Assembly (NCBI GenBank): GCA_021307315.1 | Contig: JAJSPD010000020.1 | Coordinates: 310,001 to 374,000 of the forward strand | Direction of reading: 5' to 3' | Origin: Bisporella sp. PMI_857 | Taxonomy: Eukaryota > Ascomycota > Leotiomycetes > Helotiales > Helotiaceae | Length of the DNA stretch: 64,000 nucleotides | Shown here: one piece after another, positions 45,876 through 57,143 of the stretch | Position numbering within the stretch: position 1 is the stretch's first letter | Layout of the letters: each line of letters begins with the position of its first letter | Notes under the pieces: generated by a model | What the model was told of the DNA's origin: nothing | The model's input: only the letters and a program-made list of their open reading frames with translations | Database searches by the model: none | Program-made: the position numbers and the translations under genes

Positions 45876-46910
45876 TTAACTACTTTTTATTGATATATTT
45901 CTAGTTTCTACTAAGATTTCTTTTGCTAATTGGTTTCTTGCAGTCGCTATAAACTGGAGTTTTGCTTTGTAAGCTGAAAAAAAAAAACTATATTTATCAA
46001 TACCCGCGTTAGCAGTCAGTATTACTTTATTGAAATAAAAGTTTAATAGCTTATAGATTTTGCTTTTTTTTATTTCTACACATATGTAGTCAACTAACAC
46101 TTTCGGCTTAGTTTTGCCAGAATACTTCTCTTTAGAGATTTTCGGGCTAGCTTTGCATTTAAACACTACTAATTTTGCCAAGTCTAGTAGCTTTCCAGTG
46201 TACTTTTCATATAGCGTTGTTGCTTTGCTAACTAAGTGGTTGTTTTTCGTATTAAAAAGTAAAGCCGAAGTCGGCACTCTGTTTTTAATATATATCGCAT
46301 GTTCGACAGCAATGCACCAGTATTCCGGATTTAGGCTTGATATAAATAGTATTGACCTTATTTTAAAGTTTGTAACGTTGACTGTTTTTTCCGCAACTTT
46401 ATTATATAAGTGTTTGTATAGTAGACAAAGTTCAAATGCTGTTCCTATATTTGCTAGGTGCTTTTGAAATTAAGGACCGAACTTTCTTTTTTTGTTATTT
46501 GCTCTGCAGCATGCTACTTTTTAGCTTGTATACTGCTTAATTCTTAAAAAAATTTCTTTAAGGTGTAGTAGGATTTCTGTGGTTTGGAGTGTTTTCAAAA
46601 GCTTTATTTATTCGAATCGACTAGCGTCGTCGATAACTACTAAGTAGTAGTTGTATTTTTTGAACGATATTTCTTTCCGGCCATTTGTGTCAGCATAGAC
46701 TTTTCGGCCTATTTGACTGATTCTGCTGTCTGTTTTGCGGTTGAACGTTTTTTTTAGCTTTTCTGCGTCGCAAGCTTCACAAGAATAGCGGCTAAGTAGT
46801 AATATTCTTTTGCTTAGCTTTATTCCTTTGCTGGCTTTAGCAAGCTTGTCGACATTTCTGTAATTAGTGTAAGCTAAGCGTCGATGCTACAGTTCAGGTG
46901 CTGTTTTTTC
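45876..46910 (-). pseudogene. Copia integrase, interrupted
   Basis: Minus-strand blocks in order: stop then H-R-R-L-A-Y (Trp expected at the stop), C-E-A-C, Y-A-D-T-N-G-R and Y-Y-L-V-V-I-D-D-A-S-R of the catalytic core, then N-R-V-P-T-S-A-L-L and L-V-V-F-K-C-K-A near the C-terminal end. Several stops break it. Confidence 0.82.
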
Positions 46911-47441
46911 GATATTTGGTTAGTGATCGACATTCGTTATTTTTGGTTTTAACGTGACAGTTAAAGCATTTAGAGTCTTTTCGACTATGTATAGTCCATT
47001 GTAAGCTGTTGTCTTGAATATTACGATAGATCCTTTTGTGCAAATAGCTTTATTGCTTTCGAAAGTAATAGTATTTTTAACGACAGCAAGTAAGCGTACA
47101 AACAGTAGTCTAGTCGATTTGAATAATGGAACATACTATACGTCGTCAATAAGCAAGTTATCGACTGTTACTGATCCATACTTTTCTGCGACTACGATTC
47201 GGCTATCTGCAGTCCGCAAGTTGCGTGTTTCATTTTACTTTTTCAAAGCTGTAAAATCGCTCAAAGCTCCGCTGAAGTGCTTAAATGCCTTTAAGTCTAA
47301 TATCCACAGTAGCATCTTTTCAGTTGACAATAAAGCACTTGCTTGCACTAGTTGAGGGGAATAGTAAAAGTCAACACTGTCGGTTTCAGCTAAAGCTAAG
47401 TTTACTGATTCTTCTTTTTCCTTTTTTCTGCTGAACTTTTT

Positions 47442-47916
47442 TTATATCCGCTTCAGTTTAGGGCAGTCTTTAATAAAGTGTTTTTGTAAATAGTATGCTC
47501 GACACTCGTTTTTGCCAGTTTTTCGAGGCTTTTTAAAGACTCGGTTAAAACTTTCTGCTCTCGAAATTGACCTTAATTTTCGACCTTTCTTTTTTGTGTG
47601 ACTTTTTCTTTGTCCTCGACTTTTGTGTCCGCTTCTGTTCCGTCTTTTTGTATTCTGTACTGCTGCGGCAAAGTTAATAGACTTATTGGCGGCTAAAGCG
47701 GTTGTTAACGTAACGATCCGAATTCCGCTTATAAATTCTATAAATTGTAGAAACGTGATGCATTGAATCAAGTCGTATTTGTCTTTGATACAGTAAATAC
47801 GTAAGTTTTGCTACATTTGATTTTTTAGCAGCTTTTCCAGCAGTTGTTTCAGCACGTTTTAGTTTGTTAAAGGGTTTTCGAAGTTTTTTAACGAAACTTT
47901 GAACTCGTTCAGACAA
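47442..47916 (-). pseudogene. Copia Gag C-terminal region with mutated zinc knuckle
   Basis: Overlapping minus-strand frames give a basic linker (R-R-N-R-S-G-H-K-S-R-G) and E-C-R-A-Y-Y-L-Q-K-H-F-I-K-D-C. This is a CCHC knuckle in which one Cys appears as Tyr, a G-to-A change on the coding strand. Confidence 0.7.
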
Positions 47917-48032
47917 TCGGCGTATTGGCCTACGGTTTGCTTTGTAGAGTCAAAAATTAGCTTTCGGATAAATCTCCGAAGTCGATACATATGTAGGGGG
48001 TTTTTAGCTCGATCAAGCGTTTTAAGCTTTTC

Positions 48033-48323
48033 TCACATGCCACGTAAGTCGTAATTGTTAAAGAAGAGAGTCAGCTCGTATTTGTATGTCGTTTTCACAA
48101 AGTTATAAATAATTTTCAGTCCTTCTGTTTTTCTTTTTATAGCGTCAGCCGCTCTGGTATTCGAGTCTTCGCTCCCCGATACAAATTTCCAGGCTCCTGC
48201 AATAGCTAAAGCCGACATGCCTGTAGCTGAAAATTCAGCGTAGTTTTCGCCATTGAAAATAGCGACCTTTCCGGCTTTCGAAGTGTAGTATTCAGTTAGA
48301 ACTATGATTGTTGACATCTTCAA
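48033..48323 (-). pseudogene. Copia Gag N-terminal region
   Basis: The minus-strand frame of 96 residues starts near the 5' LTR. It contains F-N-G-E-N-Y-A-E-F and A-W-K-F-V-S-G, matching the start of copia Gag (L-x-G-x-N-Y-x-x-W). The expected Trp is Phe or lost. Confidence 0.75.
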
Positions 48324-48420
48324 TTAGTAAGTGTATGGTTGTACGACAAATTCGATATTCAAAAGTAACTTGGCGCTTGTAACGCGGTAACGGTAAGGTT
48401 GTTGAATATAGCGCAAGTCC

Positions 48421-48432
48421 GGGCTCATAACC
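48421..48432 (-). other. Copia primer binding site matching initiator tRNA-Met anticodon arm
   Basis: Plus strand GGGCTCATAACC lies directly next to the 5' LTR. The minus strand reads GGTTATGAGCCC, complementary to the anticodon stem-loop of eukaryotic initiator tRNA-Met. Half-tRNA-Met priming is known in Copia-type elements. Confidence 0.82.
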
Positions 48433-48617
48433 TGATAAAACGAGAAATACACAATGATATTCAGAAGGTATTGGGGATGCCGTTCAGGCTCTCTATTGTT
48501 GTCTATATGTGTGATAATACAAAATTGTAGAACTGTGCGTGTGTGAAAAGTCTTCCGCGCTAGCGTTCCCCACTTAGTCAGGGACATGTCAGCTACCTAG
48601 ATTCTCAAATCCTGACA
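48433..48617 (-). repeat. Copia LTR, right copy (5' LTR of element)
   Basis: 185 bp, nearly identical to 37036-37220. Confidence 0.92.
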
Positions 48618-48622
48618 AGTCC

Positions 48623-49569
48623 TTCCTTTAATGCTTGCAATAGTGGGGAATCTGTGGTAGACTCACGGACCACTAAGATGGCTGGTTGACTGCACGCTTT
48701 CTCCAGAGATATGGGATCATAACCTGTTTGGTGAGAATGCATAATCCTTTAGCTCAGATGGCTGCATGATGCTGAAACCAATATTCCGTGGCAAGTTATT
48801 CATAATTAGTAAACCCTCTTCAAATGAGTCTGCACCAATATAATCGCAGATATTTCGGAGAGATTGCATGTCGCCCTTTTAGCTCTTATCCTATTCTGTG
48901 ACGGAAGAAGATGAGGTCGATATAATACTCTGAAAAGCAAAACCCCTATTTTCCAGTCAACTGGCGGTTGGATCTGGGAGCCTGAAGAAAAATATGGCAT
49001 CGTGACACATTAATACGTGGACAAGGTCATAAGAGCGGCTTAGGATTTAACTACTAATACACTCCACTTGGTTGTACAATCAATAAACTGAGATATAAAG
49101 CCTTGCAGCTCTGGTTTTGGGCCTTGAAACTTAATTTCTGTTGGATGAGCGCGGTATATCATGTGAACCACGTGATAAACTAATATCCGGAGGTCGTGTG
49201 CCTACCATGGATATACAGAGTACGCATTCTTTGTACACTTGGTTCCTCGGTTAGTATTTGATTAGTGTTGCTATGGCTATTGGCTTTATCACTTTCTAAT
49301 GACTTCCAAGGTTTTATAAGGTAAATTAAATTGTAATCCAAGCAATAAAATTTTATAGAACGCGATAAAAACTTATCCAAATTTAATTTTTTTTTAGAAA
49401 AGCTATAATATATAATTAAACAATGCCATATTATACAATGAGAAACATAGCCAGTTACTTGATTTTAGGCGCTGCTTATGCGGGTTAACAGGGCAAGCTA
49501 GCCAGCCTCGCAGTATGCCCGGTCCCAATTCAATTCGCCTCATGCCTAGGTATGCGGCCTTAGGCATAG
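48623..49569. other. AT-rich accessory DNA
   Basis: No supported coding region or repeat. A very AT-rich block lies at about 49376-49430. Confidence 0.5.
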
Positions 49570-49848
49570 CACAGCGCCCTTGACCATCTGGGCCGTCTTC
49601 GTCCTAGAGGGTAAGCAGGACTGCTCATCAGGATTCGTCTTTCTTAAGTGGCAGGCGGTTGGAGGCTTCATTCCCCCAGATACGACTTCCTGTTGTGGAG
49701 AGACGAACTTGTTACAATGGAAACGATTGACGATAACAGTCGCTATGACGCTTCGTTCCTAGATAGCCCCAAGGTTCTGTGGTAGGAGGCTCCGGATACT
49801 CCGATTGAGCAGATTCTGACCAGCGAATATCAATGGTTTGTGAACTAA
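49570..49848 (+). pseudogene. Unrecognised decayed gene fragment
   Basis: The plus-strand frame gives L-T-I-W-A-V-F-V-L-E, an apparent intron (GTAAGC at about 49611 to GGCAG at about 49656), then G-G-W-R-L-H-S-P-R-Y-D-F-L-L-W-R and M-E-T-I-D-D. An L-W-stop (TAG) follows, then P-D-T-P-I-E-Q-I-L. The residue pattern looks like true protein, and the splice keeps the frame. I do not recognise the family. Confidence 0.5.
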
Positions 49849-49854
49849 AAAATA

Positions 49855-51505
49855 ATGCAGTGCATGTACCGACTTAACAAAGCTAGTGCTACATACAGCT
49901 ATTCCTACGGAGAGGAGCAGAGTTTGAACGACCAAGATCTTTCCGTTTGCATAAAAGGGGATGAGGTTCGGCCAAAGGATAATTTACACCAAGAACAAGC
50001 ATTAAGCTTAATCAGCCTTAAGCCTCTCAATTGTCAAATTGGATTCACTTGCAATTGCAAAAGAAAACCTTTGCTTGGAAAGCCTTCTCTTTATGAGCCA
50101 CTACCGTCTCAGAACCACATGAGACTTATTGAAATCCTACCTGGATCTGGCCCTTGGAGTGTTGTATGCATTTCGCCCTATTACCAAGAGACAAACATAC
50201 CTATGATGCTTTATCATATACCCGGGGATCTCAACTACCTCGAGGGAGCCCCGGAGTCCGCCTCTATTCGTTGCAACAGCTTCGAGATTACAATCAAGGA
50301 AAACCTCTACACAACACTATGCCGGCTTCGGCAACCCAATATTCCGAGAGTACTCTGGGCAGATGCGCTATGTATAAATTAAGAAGACCTCCAAGAACGT
50401 AGTTCTCAGGTTCAGCGAATGGGAATCATTTTTGAGAATGCCTTCCGAGTCATCATCTCGCTGGGCAAAGTCCATCCCCAAGGCAAAAAATCAAAGAATG
50501 ACGGCTGACCGAAACCAGGACCGCCTATGTCAGAAACGCTGGTCCAGGAAGATTTTTCAGGAGTTTATGAAATCGTCAACGAATGGAGGACAAAATCTGA
50601 CCTTCTCAATAAAATTCCCTCTGCAACGTACACGGCCCCAAGTGCTAGACAGATTCTGATTCGCAACTTTCTTTCTGCTAGCTCTCCAGTACTGCGAAAG
50701 ATATTTTGTCTCTACGATAGTAGGTGGTTTCGATGATTGTGGGTTATTCAAGAAGTGGTACTTGCGAATTCAGCCGTTGTTTGGGATGTCTGCGAGATCT
50801 CCTGGGAATGGATAGGTCCTGCCGCAGCAATTACCCGAACAAACTTTCAGTGGACCGCAAAAAAAGTCAGACAGTACCAACGGCCAGGGTTCCGTCCAAC
50901 TCAACCAATCCGCAGGGTACCAAATGGTATTATCAATGCGTATCTTATATACCGACTCTCAAACTCACAGTGTTACTCTCAACCTTTCAGTTTACTTCCC
51001 TCGAGCTAATAAAGCTTACGCGTCAGCTCAAATGTAAAGACGATCGTGATCGAATATTTGGACTTCTTGGACGCAAACTATAGTGCCACAAGAACCACAT
51101 CCAAGCTTCAATGCATCCAGCGGCCGCGATATTCTGCGCCTAGACTGTAATAATTCATTCAAAATAACTCTTTGTGGCATCGAAGTTGACATTGTGAAGA
51201 ATATTTCTGAGATGAGCCTTCGTCAAAGGTGGAGATTATGCCATTCATACCTCATGGTATTCCAATATGGAGCTTATTCTTATACTCACGACAATACCGA
51301 GCAACAGCTGCAAAGTCTGGGGAATGGCCGCCACACAGTTGATGATCTTGTCAGCATATCAATGGCTTTGACGGGTGACAAAAATTGGTATGGGCTTCCA
51401 GTTGAGAAGTCGGCAGCCCATTTAGCAGACTATGCGCGCTGTCTTATTAAGAATAGCTTAAGATTTCATCAACCGCTCTCTCATATTCAACCCTTCATCT
51501 CTTAG
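49855..51505 (+). pseudogene. HET-domain gene, pseudogene
   Basis: The plus strand encodes a heterokaryon-incompatibility domain: I-K-E-N-L-Y-T-T-L-C-R-L-R, R-V-L-W-A-D-A-L-C-I-N, then TAA where Q is expected and E-D-L-Q-E-R, V-Q-R-M-G-I-I-F. Later blocks are L-W-V-I-Q-E-V-V-L-A, preceded by TGA where Arg is expected, and D-D-R-D-R-I-F-G-L-L-G. The expected Y-x-A-L-S-Y-x-W-G strand is altered. Frame changes occur near 50390, 50480-50530, 50735 and 51080. The C-terminal block (51083-51505) is still open. HET proteins trigger cell death on non-self fusion; this copy is inactive. Confidence 0.85.
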
Positions 51506-52884
51506 TCTTATACAATTGTGATTCTCGTGATAATTCTATACGAGTTGCTGTTCACATGATGCAAATAAACCGTCAATCTGGGGAAGTATATATAAATATG
51601 TATCTCAAGATACTAAATTCTAACAATTAAACAACACTCAGCCACTAAAAGTTAAAGTTGAAGTTTAGGGCAAATATATTGAGATTAATTTATATTGTGG
51701 AGAGATTCAACAAAAAATCAGCCCACCTTTTCCGCAAAGTCTTTTATCTGTTGGACTAATAGCGGCTTCGATTAAACTTAAAAAATGTGATCCAGGTTGC
51801 TTGGTTACCAATATTCCCGTACCTCGAACTTATTGACCTGACACTTATGCGTGTAGCTTTGATATTGTGTAGCTACTTGAATTTGTTAAACGCCTTTATT
51901 TCAAACAGTGGCTCACCACGGTAGGTGGTGGGATGTTGTATACCTCCTAATATAAATTTTCGAAATGGAGGGGAGAATTTGCTACAACGAATGATCGTAT
52001 TCGAAGCAATTGTCTCATCTATTTAATACAAGAACTCGAGCTTGCACACATTTTTCTCAACTACAAATGTTCGTTTATGACCAAAATAACACGAAAAATA
52101 GAAGAAGTGAAGATATGCATATCGCCGCTAGGCTAATAGACGGAAGTAAGTGGCACAATTAACGAGCACAAGAAAGTATACGGCCGCTGTCATATGCTTG
52201 AAGATTAGAGTCGATTTTCGTATTCGTAGTTGGCGAACGTAATATTGGGATGCAAAACTGACATAGCGATGCCTCGGCGTTGGGAGCGTCAAAATCTCAA
52301 ACTTTCAAGCAACTCAGGCCATGGTTCCTAGAACGATGCTAGCCTTCCTTGATACTAAACGCGGCCTCTCTTGAGGTCGTGCATTGTGCGATCTAGCTTA
52401 CAAACGTCCATATCTGAACTTGTGATTCGGCACCAGCCACAAACTACGAAACAGTAACACAGTCTACCATGCTCAGCTTTCTAAACGATAAAAAGGAACT
52501 ATCTTTTCTTAAAATTGGCTATATAGAATTAAGCTGAATCATAGCCCCTAGGCACAATCTTAATTGAAGCAGCAGCATGATCATATAGGGATGATGGCTT
52601 CCTCCAGGAAACACACTAGGTCTAAGATTAACAATCTGAGTACTAATAATATTCCTGCCGTTGAATATTCAAGCTAAATCTCGTATTATTCTCCTCATAG
52701 ACTCCCCATAGCTTTCTTGATACTGCCACGAAGTCAATACTTCATTCCATCGACTTTGAATACATACAGACATTGGACTACAGATGCTCAAGCCTTTGCT
52801 AGAAAAGAGAAACCGACTTTCATAGTCCTAGTCACCAACAAGCCTGAGAAGCCTAAACAAACGAACAGGCCGGAGAAGAGCAAT
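51506..52884. other. AT-rich accessory DNA
   Basis: About 1.4 kb with no supported gene, RNA or repeat. Confidence 0.5.
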
Positions 52885-53990
52885 ATCCCTTAATATCCTT
52901 GACCGCCGACATCGTTTCTATTGCTTTGAGCTGAAAGAACGGCTCCAGCAATTGGTGATCCAACAATAAGACCGAGACCACACATGCACAAGGTCATACC
53001 AATTCTTAACCGGCTTTTGAGAGATCTGGAGCTAAGAAGACCACCACAGACGGTATGACGGCTTAGGCTGCACCGCTGAAATATCCGAAGAGGATTAAGA
53101 CGACAAGGAGGCCAGCGAGAGTCCTCACTGCTACCCAGCATAGGAGCAGAACTGCACAGAAAACTGTGGAGGGGAACATGATATTAATGTTTCCAATTCT
53201 GGCCAGTTTCGTCAGCGAGGCAGAATGAAGATTAGAGTGGATCTTACTTGTCGGCTATGTAAGGTAGGAGTAGACGTCTAGGTATACTGGCCGCGCTCAT
53301 AATTATCAAAGTATAGAATGCCATATCTTCATCGATGCCAATATTGATCGCGAAGTCTGTGATGTAGAAGAATGGCACATAAAGACCAATGTATGTGAAG
53401 AACATAGCTGGATGATTCAAATTGATTAACGAAGCCGCTTAGAAAAGGAGAGCTGGATAATTTACACAGCAAGAAGAAGACGTATGATGCATCCTTCAAA
53501 GACTCCAAATCAATCAACGGCCCAAACGTTTTAGGCGGTAGCCTTGTTTTCATCAGAGAGAGTGATATTGTGAGCATGCCAAGGATGATGATGGCCATTA
53601 CGCGAACCGCCCGTGGGAAGCCTATTGATACAATGAGTCTGCGAATGACTATAGGATAGATGATCCCGCCTAAAGTTTGTCAATCAGCACAAAATGAAGG
53701 CTACTACACGCAGGAATAATTGTACCAATACTACTTCCTACAGCCGTGAAGCCCATCGCCCTACTTCTCTTGGTGGAGAAATAAGTTCCTACAATAGTGA
53801 AAGCAGAGATCAATAAGCAACCACTCCCGAACCATTAGATACACCTTGCCCAAGCATAGCTTGCCAGAATTTGGTAGATATAGAAGTCATCATCATTCCG
53901 AAAACCTGTAAGAAAATGCCAATCACGGTATTGATGCCGAGAATTCTATCATAACTTCTAAGCCGTATTCCGTTATGTACAAAAGTTATC
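52885..53990 (-). pseudogene. MFS transporter (monocarboxylate-permease-like), truncated pseudogene
   Basis: Minus-strand fragments in changing frames read as the second part of an MCT-type MFS protein. They are F-G-M-M-M-T-S with G-Q-G-V-S-N-G-S-G, T-Y-F-S-T-K-R-S-R-A-M-G, V-R-V-M-A-I-I-I-L, M-K-T-R-L-P-P with G-P-L-I-D-L, and finally R-I-G-M-T-L-C-M-C-G-L-G-L-I-V-G-S-P-I. Stops and frameshifts are frequent. The N-terminal helices are missing because the match begins next to the 3' end of the P450 gene, so the copy was probably truncated by rearrangement. Confidence 0.75.
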
Positions 53991-54030
53991 GCGTTACTTC
54001 TCCTGCACTTAAATAAGCTACCATACAATC

Positions 54031-55717
54031 TTACCGCTTAATATTTCTCAACCGTACCCACAGCTTAGGTTTAGTCATAGAATGAAAGACCTTCATATGC
54101 CTAAGATTGCCATCCAAGCCCCATACCTGGTTCTTCACTTTATAAGCCTCTCCATCGAGCTCAATATCAAAGTTCCATAACAAATGTGATAGAATAAGCC
54201 GCAGCTCCATGTAAGCTAGATTTCTCCCGATGCACACTCTTGGTCCTGTACCAAATGGCAGAGAAGCATTCAGGTGGTCATTTGAGAATTTCTCATCCTC
54301 CCCTAACCAACGCTCGGGCATAAACATATCTGGCTCGTGGAAATTTAGGCGTGAATGCGTTGCTGACCAAGGAGAAACGGCGACTGTCTTTCCCGCAGGT
54401 ACGAAGTAGCCATCAATAGTAGCACCACCTGGAGGAACGATACGTTGCTGACTGGCTGGCGAAGGTGGGAAGAGACGTAGCGCCTCATAGATAGTGGCCT
54501 CGAGATACTGAAGTTTCCTGACATTTTCCCACTTAATATCATCATTTACCACGAAAGCTGCTCTGATCTCGCTAACAAGGCGGCTGTAAACATCCGGATG
54601 CGTACACACGAAGTACGTCCAGCCAGTAAGAGTAGTAGCTGTAGTATCAGTTCCCGCGCTTATGAATAATGCCATATTGAGGATAATTTCTGTCTGGGAA
54701 AGTGATTTCCTGGATTCATTCCTGAGAATTTGATATATGAAATCAGGATGATCCCGGTCCCCGTCGGTAAGGCGATTAATTGTTTTCTCGCGTGAGTTGT
54801 TCAAATGTATTTTTCTCCAACTAGCGGCTTTCGCAGGAACAAGGAGCTTGGTCACCAAATACTCAAGCCACGTGCCTACGCCGCATATTCGACGTATGCC
54901 TTGAGTCCATGTCGCTGCTATAAAGACATTGATGACAGAAGTAGACCATTCTGTGACTGACTCCTGGTCTAAACACCCGAATGGCTCTGCAAAGCATAAA
55001 TCACCCATTACGTCGAATGCGACGTACGTGTCTATATACGATTAGTCGGGTAGTCTCAAAAGTTAGTATCTGGGATAGATGTTACACCAACTCGAGACGT
55101 CAACTGGTTGGTTCTCAGCAGCCTTTTTCTTGAGCACCTCAACTAGCTTATGGACATGAAGTCGAAGTAAACTCTCCTGCTGTAGCAATGCACTATTCGT
55201 GAATAGATAACCCAATGCCCTACGCTGGCGAGCGTGCTCTTCGTTCAGAGCCAAACTTACGCCAGTCTGTCCATTTACACTTCCAACGGCGCCGAGAAAA
55301 ATTGGACTCTTCTCCATGTTTCGACCGCCTTTCTGTGCAGATGGTTAGTTCTGAAGCCTTCAGACTCGGGATTTACCTACTCGAAGACCATAGATCTCCT
55401 CCCGGGCTTCGACACTGACAAAGCTAAGTTCCTCTGGGGAGACTCTCACGACCGGGCCATATTTGTCATGCAGCCACCTGTAGTATCTGTGTTGGTTGCC
55501 GCTTACTAAAGCTAAGGTAGCAGGCAGTTCTGACACGCTGTTGATCCATGGTCCGGGGACTGAACGAAATGGGTGGAAGAATCGTGCTTGAACGATGTAT
55601 GCAAGAAAACTGACTACAAACTAGTAATAATAAGCAGAAATTCTCATAAATAACTGATTGACGTACGAGCAGCGCAAGAGTTGTGGCTATCAAAGCTGGG
55701 GAGAGTAGGTTGGTCAT
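54031..55717 (-). CDS. Cytochrome P450 monooxygenase
   Basis: Four exons on the minus strand: 55717-55667, 55620-55381, 55332-55086 and 55031-54031, giving 512 residues in phase. An N-terminal membrane anchor (about 5-30) and V-P-G-P-W hinge fit a microsomal enzyme. Visible motifs are the I-helix A-G-T-D-T-T-A, the K-helix E-A-L-R, P-E-R-W and the haem loop F-G-T-G-P-R-V-C-I-G with the Cys ligand at 446. The style matches fungal secondary-metabolism P450s (CYP3A-like/isotrichodermin-type hydroxylases). The substrate is unknown. It is transcribed away from a methyltransferase 650 bp upstream, sharing a promoter region. Confidence 0.92.
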
Positions 55718-56366
55718 TGCCACTGGCACTGGGCAAAGCAATATTTAAATTTTGCTTAAAAGGTAAGTTCCTGTGCCTTGCTAATAGAATCTCCGAAATG
55801 AACTTTCCTCCTATGCAAAACCACAGCTTAGGTAGTGTTGAGATAAGCTTTAACTATATAGCAAGCTTTGTAGTCGAGAGATTAGCATGCTTGGTTTTCA
55901 GGGCATATCGAGGTGGATGGCAATCACTTAGGGAATTATTACCTACATATTTTACGATATTACAGAGAATATTCTAGGTGTGTATAATGGGAAATCTCTC
56001 CAACTAGCATTCACTATAATTAAGCGATAGTATTCATATTTATCCTTGCACGCTTTGCTCCTATTAAAGCAAAAAATCTGTATTAATCCCGGTTATAATA
56101 GGTGTTTCAATAATCAATGTGCTCAAAAGAGCTCATGTTCCTTGTGCTTCCTAAAGTATGTGGGGCCCGCAGAAACTAACCAGGCAAGGGTCTGCATATC
56201 CGAGAACGCGAATGCCGACAAGGGGTCACACTTCAACTTCATCATTCCTTGCCCTATTATGTGCAAGGTATGGAGGTAGGATAAGTTTCTTTTTATTTGA
56301 TAGATATCTCTCTATATTCCAGTATAGACGATTTTGAACGTTTTCACGCAGCATATTAGTACAGCA
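55718..56366. promoter_or_regulatory. Bidirectional promoter region of P450 and methyltransferase
   Basis: 650 bp between divergent starts, AT-rich, with no gene supported. Shared regulation is inferred from the layout only; no binding site was identified. Confidence 0.5.
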
Positions 56367-57143
56367 ATGGTCGACACCGTAGAACTAGCTAAAGGCTATA
56401 CTTTGGTTAATGATACCCAATACGATGCCGGGTTATTTCTTCTTCAAAGGCTGGGAATTGCTCCTGGCATTCGCGTTCTTGATATCGGTTGCGGACCTGG
56501 AAACCTAACAGCCCATATCGCCGGGCTCGTGAGGGAGAATGGAAGTGTCGTTGGTATCGATCCGAGCAAGGAGCGGATTGCCATTGCGCTCGAGAAGGAC
56601 ATGCCAAATTTGTCGTTCCAAGAAGGGAGAGCTGAAGACCTTTCGCCTTTCCCCTCAGCCAGCTTTGATGTCCTATTTGTGAATTCCACATTTCATTGGG
56701 TGGAGGACCAGCCTGCCGCGCTCAAAGAATTTCATCGTGTACTGAAGCCAGGGGGGCGGCTCGGTATTTCTGGCGGATCTGGAGACTATGTCGCCGCACA
56801 TGAAAAGATCAAAGCAGATGTGCTTTCAAGGGAACCTTACCGGATCTATCCAGAACAGAGCGGTCCAAAATTCCTTAAGCAGCGCGAGCTCGAAAGTCTC
56901 CTCGGTGATGCAGGGTTTTCTGAGAGAAAAATTGTCATAAACACGATCATCAAATCGGCCAAGAACGCAGAAGCTATGATCGACTGGTTGGACACGAGTT
57001 CGTCAGGAAAGACGTATGGCGGCATTCCTCTGGATCTACGACCAAAAGCTAGGGAAGAGATGAAGCAAGAATGGGACAAGCTTACCACGAAGGACGGAAT
57101 TCGAATGGAAATGGAACTATTGGTCACTGTGGCTATCAAATGA
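56367..57143 (+). CDS. Class I SAM-dependent methyltransferase
   Basis: Intronless, 258 residues. The SAM-binding motif I V-L-D-I-G-C-G-P-G lies at residues 37-45, an acidic ribose-binding D in V-V-G-I-D-P follows, and post-motif strands are F-D-V-L-F-V-N-S-T-F-H-W and L-K-P-G-G-R. The layout matches the UbiE/Tam-type methyltransferase_11 group, whose members methylate small molecules, for example trans-aconitate. ATG 56367 was chosen because the frame upstream has no ATG. The substrate cannot be told. It neighbours a P450 and an exporter, so a tailoring role in a metabolite pathway is possible. Confidence 0.88.
   Translation: MVDTVELAKGYTLVNDTQYDAGLFLLQRLGIAPGIRVLDIGCGPGNLTAHIAGLVRENGSVVGIDPSKERIAIALEKDMPNLSFQEGRAEDLSPFPSASFDVLFVNSTFHWVEDQPAALKEFHRVLKPGGRLGISGGSGDYVAAHEKIKADVLSREPYRIYPEQSGPKFLKQRELESLLGDAGFSERKIVINTIIKSAKNAEAMIDWLDTSSSGKTYGGIPLDLRPKAREEMKQEWDKLTTKDGIRMEMELLVTVAIK

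Larger units (their letters stand above)
37036..48617 (-). mobile_element. Ty1/copia LTR retrotransposon, RIP-decayed, carrying a nested element
   Basis: Flanked by AGTCC at 37031-37035 and 48618-48622, a 5-bp target duplication. LTRs lie at 37036-37220 and 48433-48617. Reading on the minus strand, the order is 5' LTR (right copy), primer site, gag, zinc knuckle, protease region, integrase, reverse transcriptase, RNase H, polypurine tract and 3' LTR. Integrase before reverse transcriptase is the copia order. Most frames are interrupted, often by TAG where Trp is expected. The RNase H is split by a later 6.7-kb Ty3 insertion at 37563-44239. Confidence 0.92.

Noticed and set aside
44245..48400. 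TAG read as tryptophan (altered code) in the copia element
   Set aside because: TAG and other stops fall at RIP sites, frames also shift, and nearby nuclear genes use the standard code. Mutation is the simpler explanation.
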